DNA of 64,000 nt from Devosia indica (lineage in GTDB: Bacteria; Pseudomonadota; Alphaproteobacteria; Rhizobiales; Devosiaceae): contig NZ_PYVZ01000002.1 in assembly GCF_003056405.1 (NCBI RefSeq), positions 1 to 64,000 of the forward strand, in the 5' to 3' direction. The notes under the pieces are model-generated. The model was not told where the DNA came from, searched no databases, and saw only the letters and a program-made list of their open reading frames with translations. A program made the translations under genes and the position numbers. Shown here one piece after another: positions 1 through 7,318 of the stretch. Every line of letters begins with the position of its first letter. Within the stretch, counting starts at the first letter, position 1.

Positions 1-99
1 ACTGAGGGCCAAATCACCAAGCTCAAGCTCGTCAAGCGTCAGATGTATGGCCGCGGCAAGATCGATCTGTTGGAAGCACGGCTCATTGGTGCACCTTGA
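1..99 (+). pseudogene. ISL3-family transposase, C-terminal remnant
   Basis: The first 32 codons are open from the window edge and end in TGA at 97-99. The peptide contains TEGQITKLKLVKRQMYGRG followed by a DLLEARLIGA ending, which I recognise as the C-terminal signature of ISL3-type transposases. Only this tail is visible, so whether the gene upstream is intact cannot be told. The bases after the stop (about 108-140) resemble those after the second ISL3 remnant near 18,120, as expected for the right end of an ISL3 element. The two fragments are clearly diverged, so they come from different ISL3 elements. Confidence 0.7.
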
Positions 100-132
100 T
101 GGCCAGCACCAAATCTGCGCCAGAGCCAATTT

Positions 133-252
133 TGCACGCCGAAACACATCTGTGAGGCGCTCGGTGTGTCTCGCTCAGGCTTCCGTGTCTGGCTCAACCG
201 CTCGAGGATTCGTCAAGCCATTGACAAATTCAGCACAACCTATCGTTTTTGA
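133..252 (+). pseudogene. possible IS3-type orfB N-terminal scrap
   Basis: One frame, ending in TGA at 250-252, reads HICEALGVSRSGFRVWLNRS. This resembles the start of IS3-family orfB proteins (typically C..LGVSRSGYYAW). It has no start codon, no partner orfA and no remaining catalytic domain, so if real it is a decayed fragment next to the ISL3 tail. The match is short and could be coincidental. Confidence 0.3.
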
Positions 253-348
253 TCATGTAAATTCGTTCCAACTAATCGTTTTTATCTCCAAACTCACGGT
301 GCTATCCCTACGTCAACTCGGCACATAGTCCGAGAGGGAGAGCTCAGC

Positions 349-723
349 ATGAACGAATTGGTCATCGGCCTTGATCACATCGATATCGTGGTCGGAGACA
401 CGGAGATCGCCGCGGAATTTTTCGCGAAGCTCGGGTTTTCCGTCGTCAGGCGCCTGGGAGATGGCCGCGGTTCGATCGAGCTGCGTTTTCCGGGATCGGA
501 CATCATCCTTGAGCTGACCCCGTCGCTGCGCGCCGACGGCAGCCGCCTGCCCCTCGGGCTCAGGCATATGGCGTTGCGGTGTTCGGATCTGGATGCGGCC
601 GTCAGCGCCTTCACGGCAGCCGGTCTCGCCATTCCAGAAGGCCCGCGTCTTGTCGCCGCCACCGGCCGTCGCGTCGCCAACACCACCATGCCTGACAATC
701 AGGTTTTGCAGTTTACCGAATAG
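349..723 (+). CDS. VOC-superfamily (glyoxalase/dioxygenase fold) protein
   Basis: A 124-residue protein with one vicinal-oxygen-chelate module pair. The pattern of metal-ligand candidates is H10 (LDHIDIVV), E55 (ILELTP), H73 (RHMAL) and E124, the last residue. This is the usual His-Glu-His-Glu layout of metal-dependent VOC isomerases, lyases and dioxygenases. A GAGAGGGAG stretch precedes the ATG. It is the first gene of a tight same-strand cluster: galB-like starts 13 nt after its stop, followed by galC-like and the tctCBA transporter. Context suggests an isomerase or ring-cleavage accessory step feeding the 4-oxalomesaconate route, but the sequence alone does not fix the substrate. No membrane or signal segment is seen. 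Confidence 0.85.
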   Translation: MNELVIGLDHIDIVVGDTEIAAEFFAKLGFSVVRRLGDGRGSIELRFPGSDIILELTPSLRADGSRLPLGLRHMALRCSDLDAAVSAFTAAGLAIPEGPRLVAATGRRVANTTMPDNQVLQFTE

Positions 724-736
724 TCCGGAGGAATCC

Positions 737-1459
737 ATGCAGGAAAATCAGAAGTCCCTTGTCGTCGTCAGCGCCCATGCAGGCGATTTCGTGTGGCGGG
801 CGGGTGGCGCTATTGCGTTGCATACCAAGACACTGGGCTATCGTGCCGTCGTAGTCTGCCTGACCTGCGGCGAGCGCGGCGAATCGGGCCAACTCTATAC
901 CGATGCCAGCGTCACGGCCGAAAAGGTGCGCGAAATCCGCCGCGCCGAGGCGAAGGCCGCGGCCGAGGTGCTGGGCGCCGAAATCCATTTCCTCGACGGC
1001 AAGGACTATAATCTGGAGGTCACGCAGGACATGCGTGACCGGACCGTGGATATCCTGCGCGACGTTCAGCCCAACTTCATCCTGACCCATCCCGCTGCGG
1101 ACCCCTCGAACTGGGACCATGTGAAGGCCTATCAGTTTGCCCTTGAGTGTCGCATGGAGGCGCAGGCGCATGGTCGCCCAGGCGGCCACATCATCGGGGC
1201 GCCACAGGTTTATCAGTTCGAGCCACATCAGGTCGAACTCTGCAACTTCGTGCCCGATACGCTGCTCAACATCTCATCGGTCTGGGATCTGAAATGGGAA
1301 GCGATGCAGAAAATTCCTGGCCAGTCGAGAATGTGGGCCTATTACAAAAATCTGGCCGAGCAGCGCGGCAACACGGCCGGACGCCGCACCAAGGGCGCAC
1401 CCATCACCCATGCCGAGGCCTTCGAGAAGGTCTTTCCCACCACCCTGACGGAGCTCTAG
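737..1459 (+). CDS. galB: GalB-like 4-oxalomesaconate hydratase (PIG-L fold)
   Basis: A 240-residue PIG-L/LmbE-fold metalloprotein. Instead of the usual AHPDD motif it has SAHAGDFVWRAGG, the variant I associate with GalB, the zinc-dependent hydratase that converts 4-oxalomesaconate to 4-carboxy-4-hydroxy-2-oxoadipate in gallate/protocatechuate 4,5-cleavage. Metal-ligand candidates are H14, D17 and the downstream H118 and H128 (HPAADPSNWDH). FEPHQVELCNF near residue 165 and the AEAFEKVFP tail also fit GalB. The ATG at 737 follows a GGAGG 5 bases upstream; a longer frame extends into the VOC gene but has no better start. The next gene encodes the enzyme for the next pathway step, which supports the call. 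Confidence 0.82.
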   Translation: MQENQKSLVVVSAHAGDFVWRAGGAIALHTKTLGYRAVVVCLTCGERGESGQLYTDASVTAEKVREIRRAEAKAAAEVLGAEIHFLDGKDYNLEVTQDMRDRTVDILRDVQPNFILTHPAADPSNWDHVKAYQFALECRMEAQAHGRPGGHIIGAPQVYQFEPHQVELCNFVPDTLLNISSVWDLKWEAMQKIPGQSRMWAYYKNLAEQRGNTAGRRTKGAPITHAEAFEKVFPTTLTEL

Positions 1460-1461
1460 TC

Positions 1462-2121
1462 ATGGCGCCAGGATTTCGCATTGTCGACCTCGCGCAGCGG
1501 ATCGATCCCGCGCTAGTCGATGCCTTCAGGGGCATTGCAACGTCCCATGCCAGCGACAGCATGAACCGCCATACGGGCATGTTCGGTCTCCATCGCTATC
1601 ACAAGCGGGGCTATCTGGCGGGAACGGCCTTCACCGTGCGCACCAGCCCGGGCGACAACCTGATGATCCACCACGCCATCGACCTCGCCCAGGCCGGCGA
1701 TGTCATCGTGATCGACGGCGGCGGCTTCCCCAATCAGGCGCTACTGGGTGAGCTGATGGGACGCCAGGCGCAGAAGAAGGGCATTGCCGGCTTCGTTGTC
1801 GATGGCGCGATCCGGGACATCGGGTGGTTCGACGACTTTCCTTGCTATGCCCGTAGCAATACCCATCGCGGGCCCTACAAGACCGGCCCCGGCGAAATCA
1901 ATGTGCCGGTGACCGTGGGCGGACAGGTCGTGATGCCTGGCGACCTAGTGATCGGCGACGAAGATGGAGTGCTGGCAATATCCCGCGCGGATGCGCCAGG
2001 CATTCTCGAACTGGCCCGCCAGAAGGCAGCGGCCGAAGAGGTGACACGCAGCCAGATCGAGGGCGAAGGCCAGGATCGCAGCTGGGTGGCCCGCGCCCTC
2101 AAGCAGGCCGGCCTGACTTGA
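1462..2121 (+). CDS. galC: 4-carboxy-4-hydroxy-2-oxoadipate aldolase (RraA/HMG aldolase fold)
   Basis: A 219-residue RraA-family protein that begins 2 nt after the galB-like stop. Conserved blocks include GDVIVIDGGG (residues about 75-85), ALLGELM, and KKGIAGFVVDGAIRD, in which D114, R118 and D119 are the substrate- and metal-site residues of class II pyruvate aldolases of this fold. Family knowledge: GalC/LigK/ProA enzymes split 4-carboxy-4-hydroxy-2-oxoadipate into pyruvate and oxaloacetate and also decarboxylate oxaloacetate. Its position directly after the galB-like gene makes this assignment more likely than a plain RraA regulator or demethylmenaquinone homologue. Cytoplasmic; no signal peptide. 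Confidence 0.82.
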   Translation: MAPGFRIVDLAQRIDPALVDAFRGIATSHASDSMNRHTGMFGLHRYHKRGYLAGTAFTVRTSPGDNLMIHHAIDLAQAGDVIVIDGGGFPNQALLGELMGRQAQKKGIAGFVVDGAIRDIGWFDDFPCYARSNTHRGPYKTGPGEINVPVTVGGQVVMPGDLVIGDEDGVLAISRADAPGILELARQKAAAEEVTRSQIEGEGQDRSWVARALKQAGLT

Positions 2122-2189
2122 TTTCAGATTGGCCCCTGCGGCAGGACGAGCCGCAAGGGCCGGAGCATACTGCAAAGGAGGAGAAACAG

Positions 2190-3140
2190 ATGCAGCTTTC
2201 AAAATTCGCACTGGCGGGCATCATGCTCTGCGCCAGCACGAGCATGACCCTGGCCCAATACCCCGAACAGCCGATCATCTTCATCCTGCCGGTTTCCGCT
2301 GGGGGTGCTACCGATGTGGCCGCCCGCACCTATGCGCCACATCTGGCCCAATGCATCGGCAAAAATGCCACCATCGTGGTCACCAACATGCCCGGCGGCA
2401 ACAGCGTCGTCGGAATCAGCGCCGTCGCCGCTTCCCCTAAGGATGGCTTGGCCTTCGGTGCCCTCAACATGCCCAATCTGGTCACCACCACCATTACTGC
2501 CGAGCGCAGCTACACTGTCGACAGCTTCGACTTTCTGGGCAGTGTCGTCGGTTCCACCTCGGCCTTCTCCGTTGCCACGGGCAGCGACATCCAGACCCTG
2601 GCCGATCTGGTGGCCAAGGCAAAGCAAGGCAAGGTCCGCGTCGGCGTCGGCACGATCGGGTCGGACGACCACCTGGCCTTCCTGCGCTTCGGTCGAGCCG
2701 CCGGCATATCCTTCGACTTCATTCCCTTCGGTGACGAGGCACGGGCGCGCAACGCCCTTCTGGGTGGCAATGCCGATGTGATCGGCATGTCGGCCAATGC
2801 GGCCCTCGCTTTCAAGGACGAAATCCACGTCCTGGGCGCGGCGGCGGAAGAGCGCCTGTCCTATGCGCCAGATATTCCAACCTTCAAGGAACAGGGCTAC
2901 GATCTGGTTTCGGGGTCCATGCATGCGCTGGGCGTCCCCAAGGGCGTTCCTGAGGACGTCCTGCAAATCCTGCGGGACTGTGTCGACAGTCTTGAAACCA
3001 ACGAGACGTTCCTGGCCGAGGCGACCGAAAGAAATCTGGCGCTGAAGTTCCTTGACGCCGAAGAACTGGTTTCGGCTATCGAAGCGGAAGATGCCGATTT
3101 GCGCGCGATCTGGGAAGATACCCCCTGGCAGCCGCAATAG
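2190..3140 (+). CDS. tctC: tripartite tricarboxylate transporter substrate-binding protein (TctC/Bug type)
   Basis: A 316-residue periplasmic binding protein of the TTT family. A signal peptide (residues 1-22, ending around TLAQYP) is followed by the family hallmarks PVSAGGATDVAAR near residue 35 and MPGGNSVVG near residue 70, the loops that grip carboxylate groups. AAAGGAGGAG just upstream decides the ATG at 2190; the open frame runs further upstream but has no ribosome site there. It precedes the membrane partners tctB and tctA. The family binds citrate, other di- and tricarboxylates and some aromatic acids. Given the neighbouring enzymes, a 4-oxalomesaconate-like tricarboxylate or its aromatic precursor is the plausible cargo (inference). 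Confidence 0.9.
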   Translation: MQLSKFALAGIMLCASTSMTLAQYPEQPIIFILPVSAGGATDVAARTYAPHLAQCIGKNATIVVTNMPGGNSVVGISAVAASPKDGLAFGALNMPNLVTTTITAERSYTVDSFDFLGSVVGSTSAFSVATGSDIQTLADLVAKAKQGKVRVGVGTIGSDDHLAFLRFGRAAGISFDFIPFGDEARARNALLGGNADVIGMSANAALAFKDEIHVLGAAAEERLSYAPDIPTFKEQGYDLVSGSMHALGVPKGVPEDVLQILRDCVDSLETNETFLAEATERNLALKFLDAEELVSAIEAEDADLRAIWEDTPWQPQ

Positions 3141-3149
3141 CGTTCACCG

Positions 3150-3181
3150 GCCGGGCCCAATCTGCCAGGATTTGGCCCGGC
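3150..3181 (+). terminator. intercistronic hairpin after tctC
   Basis: GCCGGGCC and GGCCCGGC form an 8-bp GC stem around a 16-nt loop, with further A-T pairing beyond a mismatch inside the loop. It starts 9 nt after the binding-protein stop and has no U-run, so it fits a partial attenuator or an mRNA 3'-end stabiliser that boosts tctC over tctBA better than a full terminator. Confidence 0.55.
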
Positions 3182-3201
3182 AAACCGTTGCGAGCGAGAC
3201 C

Positions 3202-3669
3202 ATGAACTTCCGCAATATCATCGGCGCCATCGGCTTTGGTCTGGTAGGTGGCTATGCCTACTACAAGGCCGGGGACTACCAAGTGGGCGGCGCCAACGTG
3301 TTTCCCCAGATCGTTGCCGGCGGCATGGTCCTTGGTTCCGTATTGATGCTGCTTGCCGAGGGGCTGAGCCGTACCACCCCAGCCGATCCCGATGAAACGC
3401 TCGAAGAGGGGCTCGACGCGCTGGGGGGCAGGATGGTGCTGGCCATCGCCATATCGCTCCTGTTCGTCCTGCTGATCCCGATGATCGGCTTTGCCACGGC
3501 GAGTTTCATTCTGATCCTTGCCGGATGCTGGACGTTCGGACTGCGCAACCCCGTCGCCGTGCTGGCCGGGGCTCTCGGCTTCGCAATCGTCGTGCCGTGG
3601 GCATTTCAGTATTTCCTCCATATCCGGCTGCCGCCAGAACTGTGGAGCATCGTGCTCGCCGGCTCCTAA
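3202..3669 (+). CDS. tctB: TctB small membrane subunit of TTT transporter
   Basis: A 155-residue protein with four hydrophobic segments (about residues 5-22, 35-55, 78-100 and 108-140) and an acidic stretch DPDETLEEGLDAL between the second and third. This matches the small TctB subunit, which pairs with TctA to form the sodium- or proton-driven permease. It lies between tctC and tctA on the same strand. The ATG at 3202 was chosen as the first methionine before the first membrane segment; the open frame extends upstream through the hairpin and is not expected to be translated. TctB sequences are poorly conserved, so the call relies on size, topology and position. Confidence 0.82.
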   Translation: MNFRNIIGAIGFGLVGGYAYYKAGDYQVGGANVFPQIVAGGMVLGSVLMLLAEGLSRTTPADPDETLEEGLDALGGRMVLAIAISLLFVLLIPMIGFATASFILILAGCWTFGLRNPVAVLAGALGFAIVVPWAFQYFLHIRLPPELWSIVLAGS

Positions 3670-3788
3670 GGCGAAAGCCGCGGCTGAAACATGCGTGAAG
3701 ACGGACTGAAGCGCCGTGCCAATCCGCAGGACAACGAAACGCTGACGCGCGCTGCGCAAGATGGTGCGGCCTATCGAGGAGTGATCCC

Positions 3789-5267
3789 ATGGACATCGTT
3801 ATCGAGACACTTGGCGCCGTTTTCGCTCTGAAGCCGTTTCTCGCGCTGGTAATGGGCGTCGTTCTGGGCATTTTCATCGGCGCGCTGCCCGGCATCAGCG
3901 CGACCATGGGTGTGGCGCTGGTACTGCCCTTCACCTATGGCCTGGACCCCATGTCGGCCCTGGGCCTGCTGGCCGGCATCCACAATGGCGCGTCCCAGGG
4001 CGGCGCCATTCCATCCATCCTCCTGCGCATTCCGGGCACGCCGGGCTCGGTCGTCACCACCTGGGACGGCTATCCGCTGGCGCGCAGGGGGGATGCCGGC
4101 GCCGCCATTCAGCTGGCTGCGGTGTCCTCGGCTGTCGGCGGCATGATCGGTGCGGCAACGCTCGGCATCGTCGGGCCATCGCTGGCCGCCGTCACCCTGT
4201 CCTTTGGTCCGCCAGAAATGTTCTCCATCGCGATCTTCGGCCTGATCTGCGTTTCCGTCCTGATGGGCCCGGATCTGCTCAAGGGACTTCTTGCCGCACT
4301 GCTCGGCCTGCTGCTGGCAACGGTCGGCTTCGACGACGTCACCGGCTATGAGCGGTTCAGCTTTGGTATCCCCCAACTGGCGCCAGGTCTGTCCGAACTG
4401 GCCGTCATGATCGGTCTGTTTTCGCTGCCTCCGGCGTGGGAGATCGCCCGCAGTTTGGAGGGGAGCGCTCAGCTCGACAGCGTCAAAATCGTCGTTCGCA
4501 AGGGCGTCTGGACTGTCCGCCAGGTCTGGCGCAGCTGGGTGCGCGCATCGGCCATCGGCGTAGGCCTGGGCGTGCTGCCTGGCTCTTCAGTAGGCGCCTT
4601 CCTCGCCTACGCCGCCGAAAAGGCGGCTTCAAAAGAGCCCGAGACCTTCGGCAAGGGGTCCGTGCAGGGACTGGCCGCCGCCGAGTCGGTCAACAATGCC
4701 GACAATGCCGCGGCCATGATACCGGCGCTGACGCTGGGCATACCGGGCAGCGCCATCGCGGCCATGATGCTGGGCGCCTTGGTCATTCAGGGGCTTCAGC
4801 CCGGGCCGCAGCTTTTCCGTACGAATCCGACCATCGTCTACGGATATACCCTCCAGATGTTCGTGGGCGCGCTGCTGCTCATCGTTCTGGGCGGCGCCAT
4901 GGCCAGCAAGGTCTACTCTCAGGTCCTGCGCCTGCCGCAGACCATGATCATGTTCATGGTGATCGCCATGACCGCCCTGGGCGCCTATGCCTCCGCCAAC
5001 GAGATGTTCCCGGTATGGGTCGCTTTCGGCTTCGGCCTTGTCGGGATCACACTACGGCGGCTGGGTTTCCCGGTGGTGCCGATCATCATAGGCCTGGTTC
5101 TGGGCAAGCAGATCGAATTCAACTATCAGGTCTCGACGATGATGGGCGACGGTTCGCCCGCGATCCTGCTGCAACGACCGGTGAGTGCGGCAATCCTGGT
5201 CGCCGCGGCCGCGCTATTGCTGTTTCTCGGTGCAAGGCGTATCAGCAAATGGCGCAGCGCGACTTGA
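3789..5267 (+). CDS. tctA: TctA large permease subunit of TTT transporter
   Basis: A 492-residue, strongly hydrophobic protein with about 12 membrane segments. It shows the duplicated TctA signature: GALPGISATMGVALVLPFTY (residues 34-53) with NGASQGGAIPSILLRIPGTPGS following, and a second-half repeat with AAESVNNADNAAAMIPALTLGIPGS. Length is typical of the family (about 500). It sits 119 nt after tctB with AGGAG before the ATG. Together with TctB and the periplasmic TctC it forms a secondary active importer. The LysR gene begins 8 nt after its stop, so regulator and transporter are probably co-transcribed. Confidence 0.93.
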   Translation: MDIVIETLGAVFALKPFLALVMGVVLGIFIGALPGISATMGVALVLPFTYGLDPMSALGLLAGIHNGASQGGAIPSILLRIPGTPGSVVTTWDGYPLARRGDAGAAIQLAAVSSAVGGMIGAATLGIVGPSLAAVTLSFGPPEMFSIAIFGLICVSVLMGPDLLKGLLAALLGLLLATVGFDDVTGYERFSFGIPQLAPGLSELAVMIGLFSLPPAWEIARSLEGSAQLDSVKIVVRKGVWTVRQVWRSWVRASAIGVGLGVLPGSSVGAFLAYAAEKAASKEPETFGKGSVQGLAAAESVNNADNAAAMIPALTLGIPGSAIAAMMLGALVIQGLQPGPQLFRTNPTIVYGYTLQMFVGALLLIVLGGAMASKVYSQVLRLPQTMIMFMVIAMTALGAYASANEMFPVWVAFGFGLVGITLRRLGFPVVPIIIGLVLGKQIEFNYQVSTMMGDGSPAILLQRPVSAAILVAAAALLLFLGARRISKWRSAT

Positions 5268-5275
5268 CCGCATCC

Positions 5276-6295
5276 ATGCCGGGAGCGCTCGACGCACGAT
5301 GGTCAGGATCGGTGTTGGACACGAAAAAGGTCGATACCGGCGCGGTTCCGGAAACCGCTGCCACTGAAAGCGACGACAGGGTATCCGGCCTGGGGCGGTC
5401 GCTGCTGAGCATAAAGCAGATTGAGGCGTTCTACTGGAGCGCTCTGCTTGGTAGTTTTGTCGCCGCTTCCCGGCGCCTCAACACCACGCAATCCAATATT
5501 TCGAAGCGCATTCAGGAACTGGAAACGACCCTTGGCATCCTCGCCTTCGATCGCTCCAGAAGAAGCATACGCCTCACCCAGAAGGGTGAAGAGGCGATGC
5601 AACTCAGCGAGACGCTGCTCAAGGCACATATGCGGCTGTCAAGTGTCGGCAGCACGGCAAGTCACCTGACTGGGCGTTTCCGCCTCGGCACCACCGAGGC
5701 CGTGGCGCTAACCTGGCTGTCCCAGTATCTGTCCGCCACCACCTCGAAATATCCCGGTGTCATCCCCGAGCCGCGCATTGCCACGACACAGGAGCTCAAT
5801 CTGGCGCTGCAGCGCCGGGAAATCGACCTGCTGATCGGAACGGCAGCGGACATCGATCCCGGTTTCGCCACGGTTACGCTCGCCCATATCGAAAGGGCCG
5901 TCATGGCCAGTCCTAAACTTGGACTGAGCGGTCGCCGCCTTACACTGGAGGAACTGGCGCAGGCACCGACCATCAGCCAGACGTCGGACTCGGCTAGCCA
6001 AAGGCGCATGCTGCGCCGGATGAGCGACCTGGGCCTCGAACCCAATGTCGTCATCAGCTGCGCCAGTCTCAGCACCCGTGCCCGAATGGCCATAGCCGGG
6101 ATCGGCATTGCGTATCTTCCCAGGGATGTGTTCAGCGCCGACTTGGCGGCGGGTCGGCTCGAAATCGTCGATACAGATCTCGAACCCATGCCTCTGCACT
6201 ACGTCGCGGCACACCGCAACGATGCCATAAGCCCAGTCGCCGCGATCTTTGCGCAGGTGGCAACTGAATACTGCAATTTTCGCACCGCCATTTGA
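5276..6295 (+). CDS. LysR-type transcriptional regulator with extended N-terminus
   Basis: A LysR regulator (339 residues from this start). The winged-helix domain begins only around residue 45 (LLSIKQIEAFYWSALLGSF, then AASRRLNTTQSNISKRIQEL), followed by the two-lobed effector domain to the end. The extra 40 or so N-terminal residues are unusual. Alternatives are an ATG at 5249 overlapping tctA or a GTG at 5312, and none has a strong ribosome site, so the true start is uncertain. It is last in the VOC-galB-galC-tctCBA cluster and in the same direction, suggesting autoregulated control in response to the tricarboxylate or aromatic substrate. The IS5 element begins about 140 nt downstream. Confidence 0.85.
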   Translation: MPGALDARWSGSVLDTKKVDTGAVPETAATESDDRVSGLGRSLLSIKQIEAFYWSALLGSFVAASRRLNTTQSNISKRIQELETTLGILAFDRSRRSIRLTQKGEEAMQLSETLLKAHMRLSSVGSTASHLTGRFRLGTTEAVALTWLSQYLSATTSKYPGVIPEPRIATTQELNLALQRREIDLLIGTAADIDPGFATVTLAHIERAVMASPKLGLSGRRLTLEELAQAPTISQTSDSASQRRMLRRMSDLGLEPNVVISCASLSTRARMAIAGIGIAYLPRDVFSADLAAGRLEIVDTDLEPMPLHYVAAHRNDAISPVAAIFAQVATEYCNFRTAI

Positions 6296-6375
6296 TACGC
6301 CGGCGAAGAGGCGCGGCAGCGACCTTTGCAGGCCCGGCACTGAAATTTCGCGTTTGTGACCTCCGCTCGTATCTG

Positions 6376-6437
6376 AGGGGAAGATTTGCGCACCTACAGC
6401 AACGTAGATAGGCGCTGCAATAGCTGGGAGAATTCTA
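6376..6437 (-). pseudogene. coding remnant sharing a PAIxxPIYxAxGA motif with 18,286-18,372
   Basis: On the minus strand the bases next to the IS5 insertion read PAIAAPIYVAVGAQIFP. The second copy near 18,300 on the plus strand reads PAITVPIYLAAGAPLLF. Over 41 aligned bases about 31 match, and most differences fall at third codon positions, so both look like pieces of related former genes. I do not recognise the family. The IS5 element cuts directly into this stretch. Confidence 0.4.
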
Positions 6438-7216
6438 GGTCCTGTTGACATAAGTCGGCATCCATAGCTTTGCGGCGGCGCGTGCCAGGAAGCCAAGGAA
6501 TGAGATGGCGGTCTTGTCGTATCGAGTTGCGATGCGCCGGAACTGCTTGAGCTTGTTGAACATGCGCTCGACCCGGTTACGGTCCTTGTAGGCACGGTAG
6601 TCGCAGGCGATAGCCTCTTTGCGGTTGGCCTTGGGCGGGATGACCGGCAGAATCCCCTTGAGCAGCAGGCTGGCGCGGACATCGTCGCTGTCGTAGCCCT
6701 TGTCGGCCAGCATCAGCCTGGGCTTGGCGACAGGCAAGGCGATCAGGTCATCGATGGCCTTATAGTCGGAGGCTTCGCCGCCAGTGAGGACGAAGCCAAG
6801 AGGGCGTCCCTGACCGTCTGCGCGGGCGTGGATTTTGCTCGTAAAGCCGCCGCGGCTTCGACCAAAACCCTCCTTATGAGTCCCCCTTTTGCGCCCGCTG
6901 CCTGAGAGTGGCCGCGCACCGTGGTGCTGTCGATCATGTGCTGCCAGTCGTCGGTGAGCCCAAGCTCGACCAGCGTTTCCAGCAAGGCGTCCCAGACCCC
7001 TTGCTCTGCCCAGCGGCGGAACCGGACATAGACCGAATTCCACTTGCCATAGCGCTCATGCATGTCGCGCCAGGGGCAGCCGACCCGCAACACATAGAGC
7101 ATTCCGTTCAGAAAGCGCCGGTTGTCTAGGGCTGGCCGAGACCATCGACCACGCTCGGCCGGCAACAATGCCCCTACCAGCGCCCACTCATCATCAGTCA
7201 GATCGCCCCGAGCCAA
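6435..7216 (-). CDS. IS5-family transposase (two frames, -1 frameshift)
   Basis: Two overlapping frames make one DDE transposase. Frame 1 (7216 down to about 6882, from a TTG) carries DLTDDEWALVGALLP, the DUF4096-like N-terminal domain. Frame 2 carries the catalytic part: GRSRGGFTSKIHAR, LADKGYDSDDVR and a C-terminal YKDRNRVERMFNKLK. The frames join at an AAAAGGGGG run (6882-6890 on the plus strand): a -1 slip there turns GAKGG directly into THKEGFGRSRGG, the continuous sequence of intact relatives. The stop codon TAG is completed by flanking DNA (6435-6437), outside the element. The gene looks functional, but its upstream region is separated from its left terminus by the inserted IS110-type element, so mobility is doubtful. 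Confidence 0.85.
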
Positions 7217-7318
7217 AACTGCCTCCTCTGAAAGGAAGCCTGATGATGTGGACGCCCCCGCAGAGACCGGCGCTATGTTGTCGGTCAGTCACCCGAAGCA
7301 GGAAGAGGAGCGTTTACG

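Noticed and set aside
47-328. 93-codon frame across the ISL3 tail and leader
   Set aside because: It overlaps the ISL3 remnant in another frame and shows no protein-like features.
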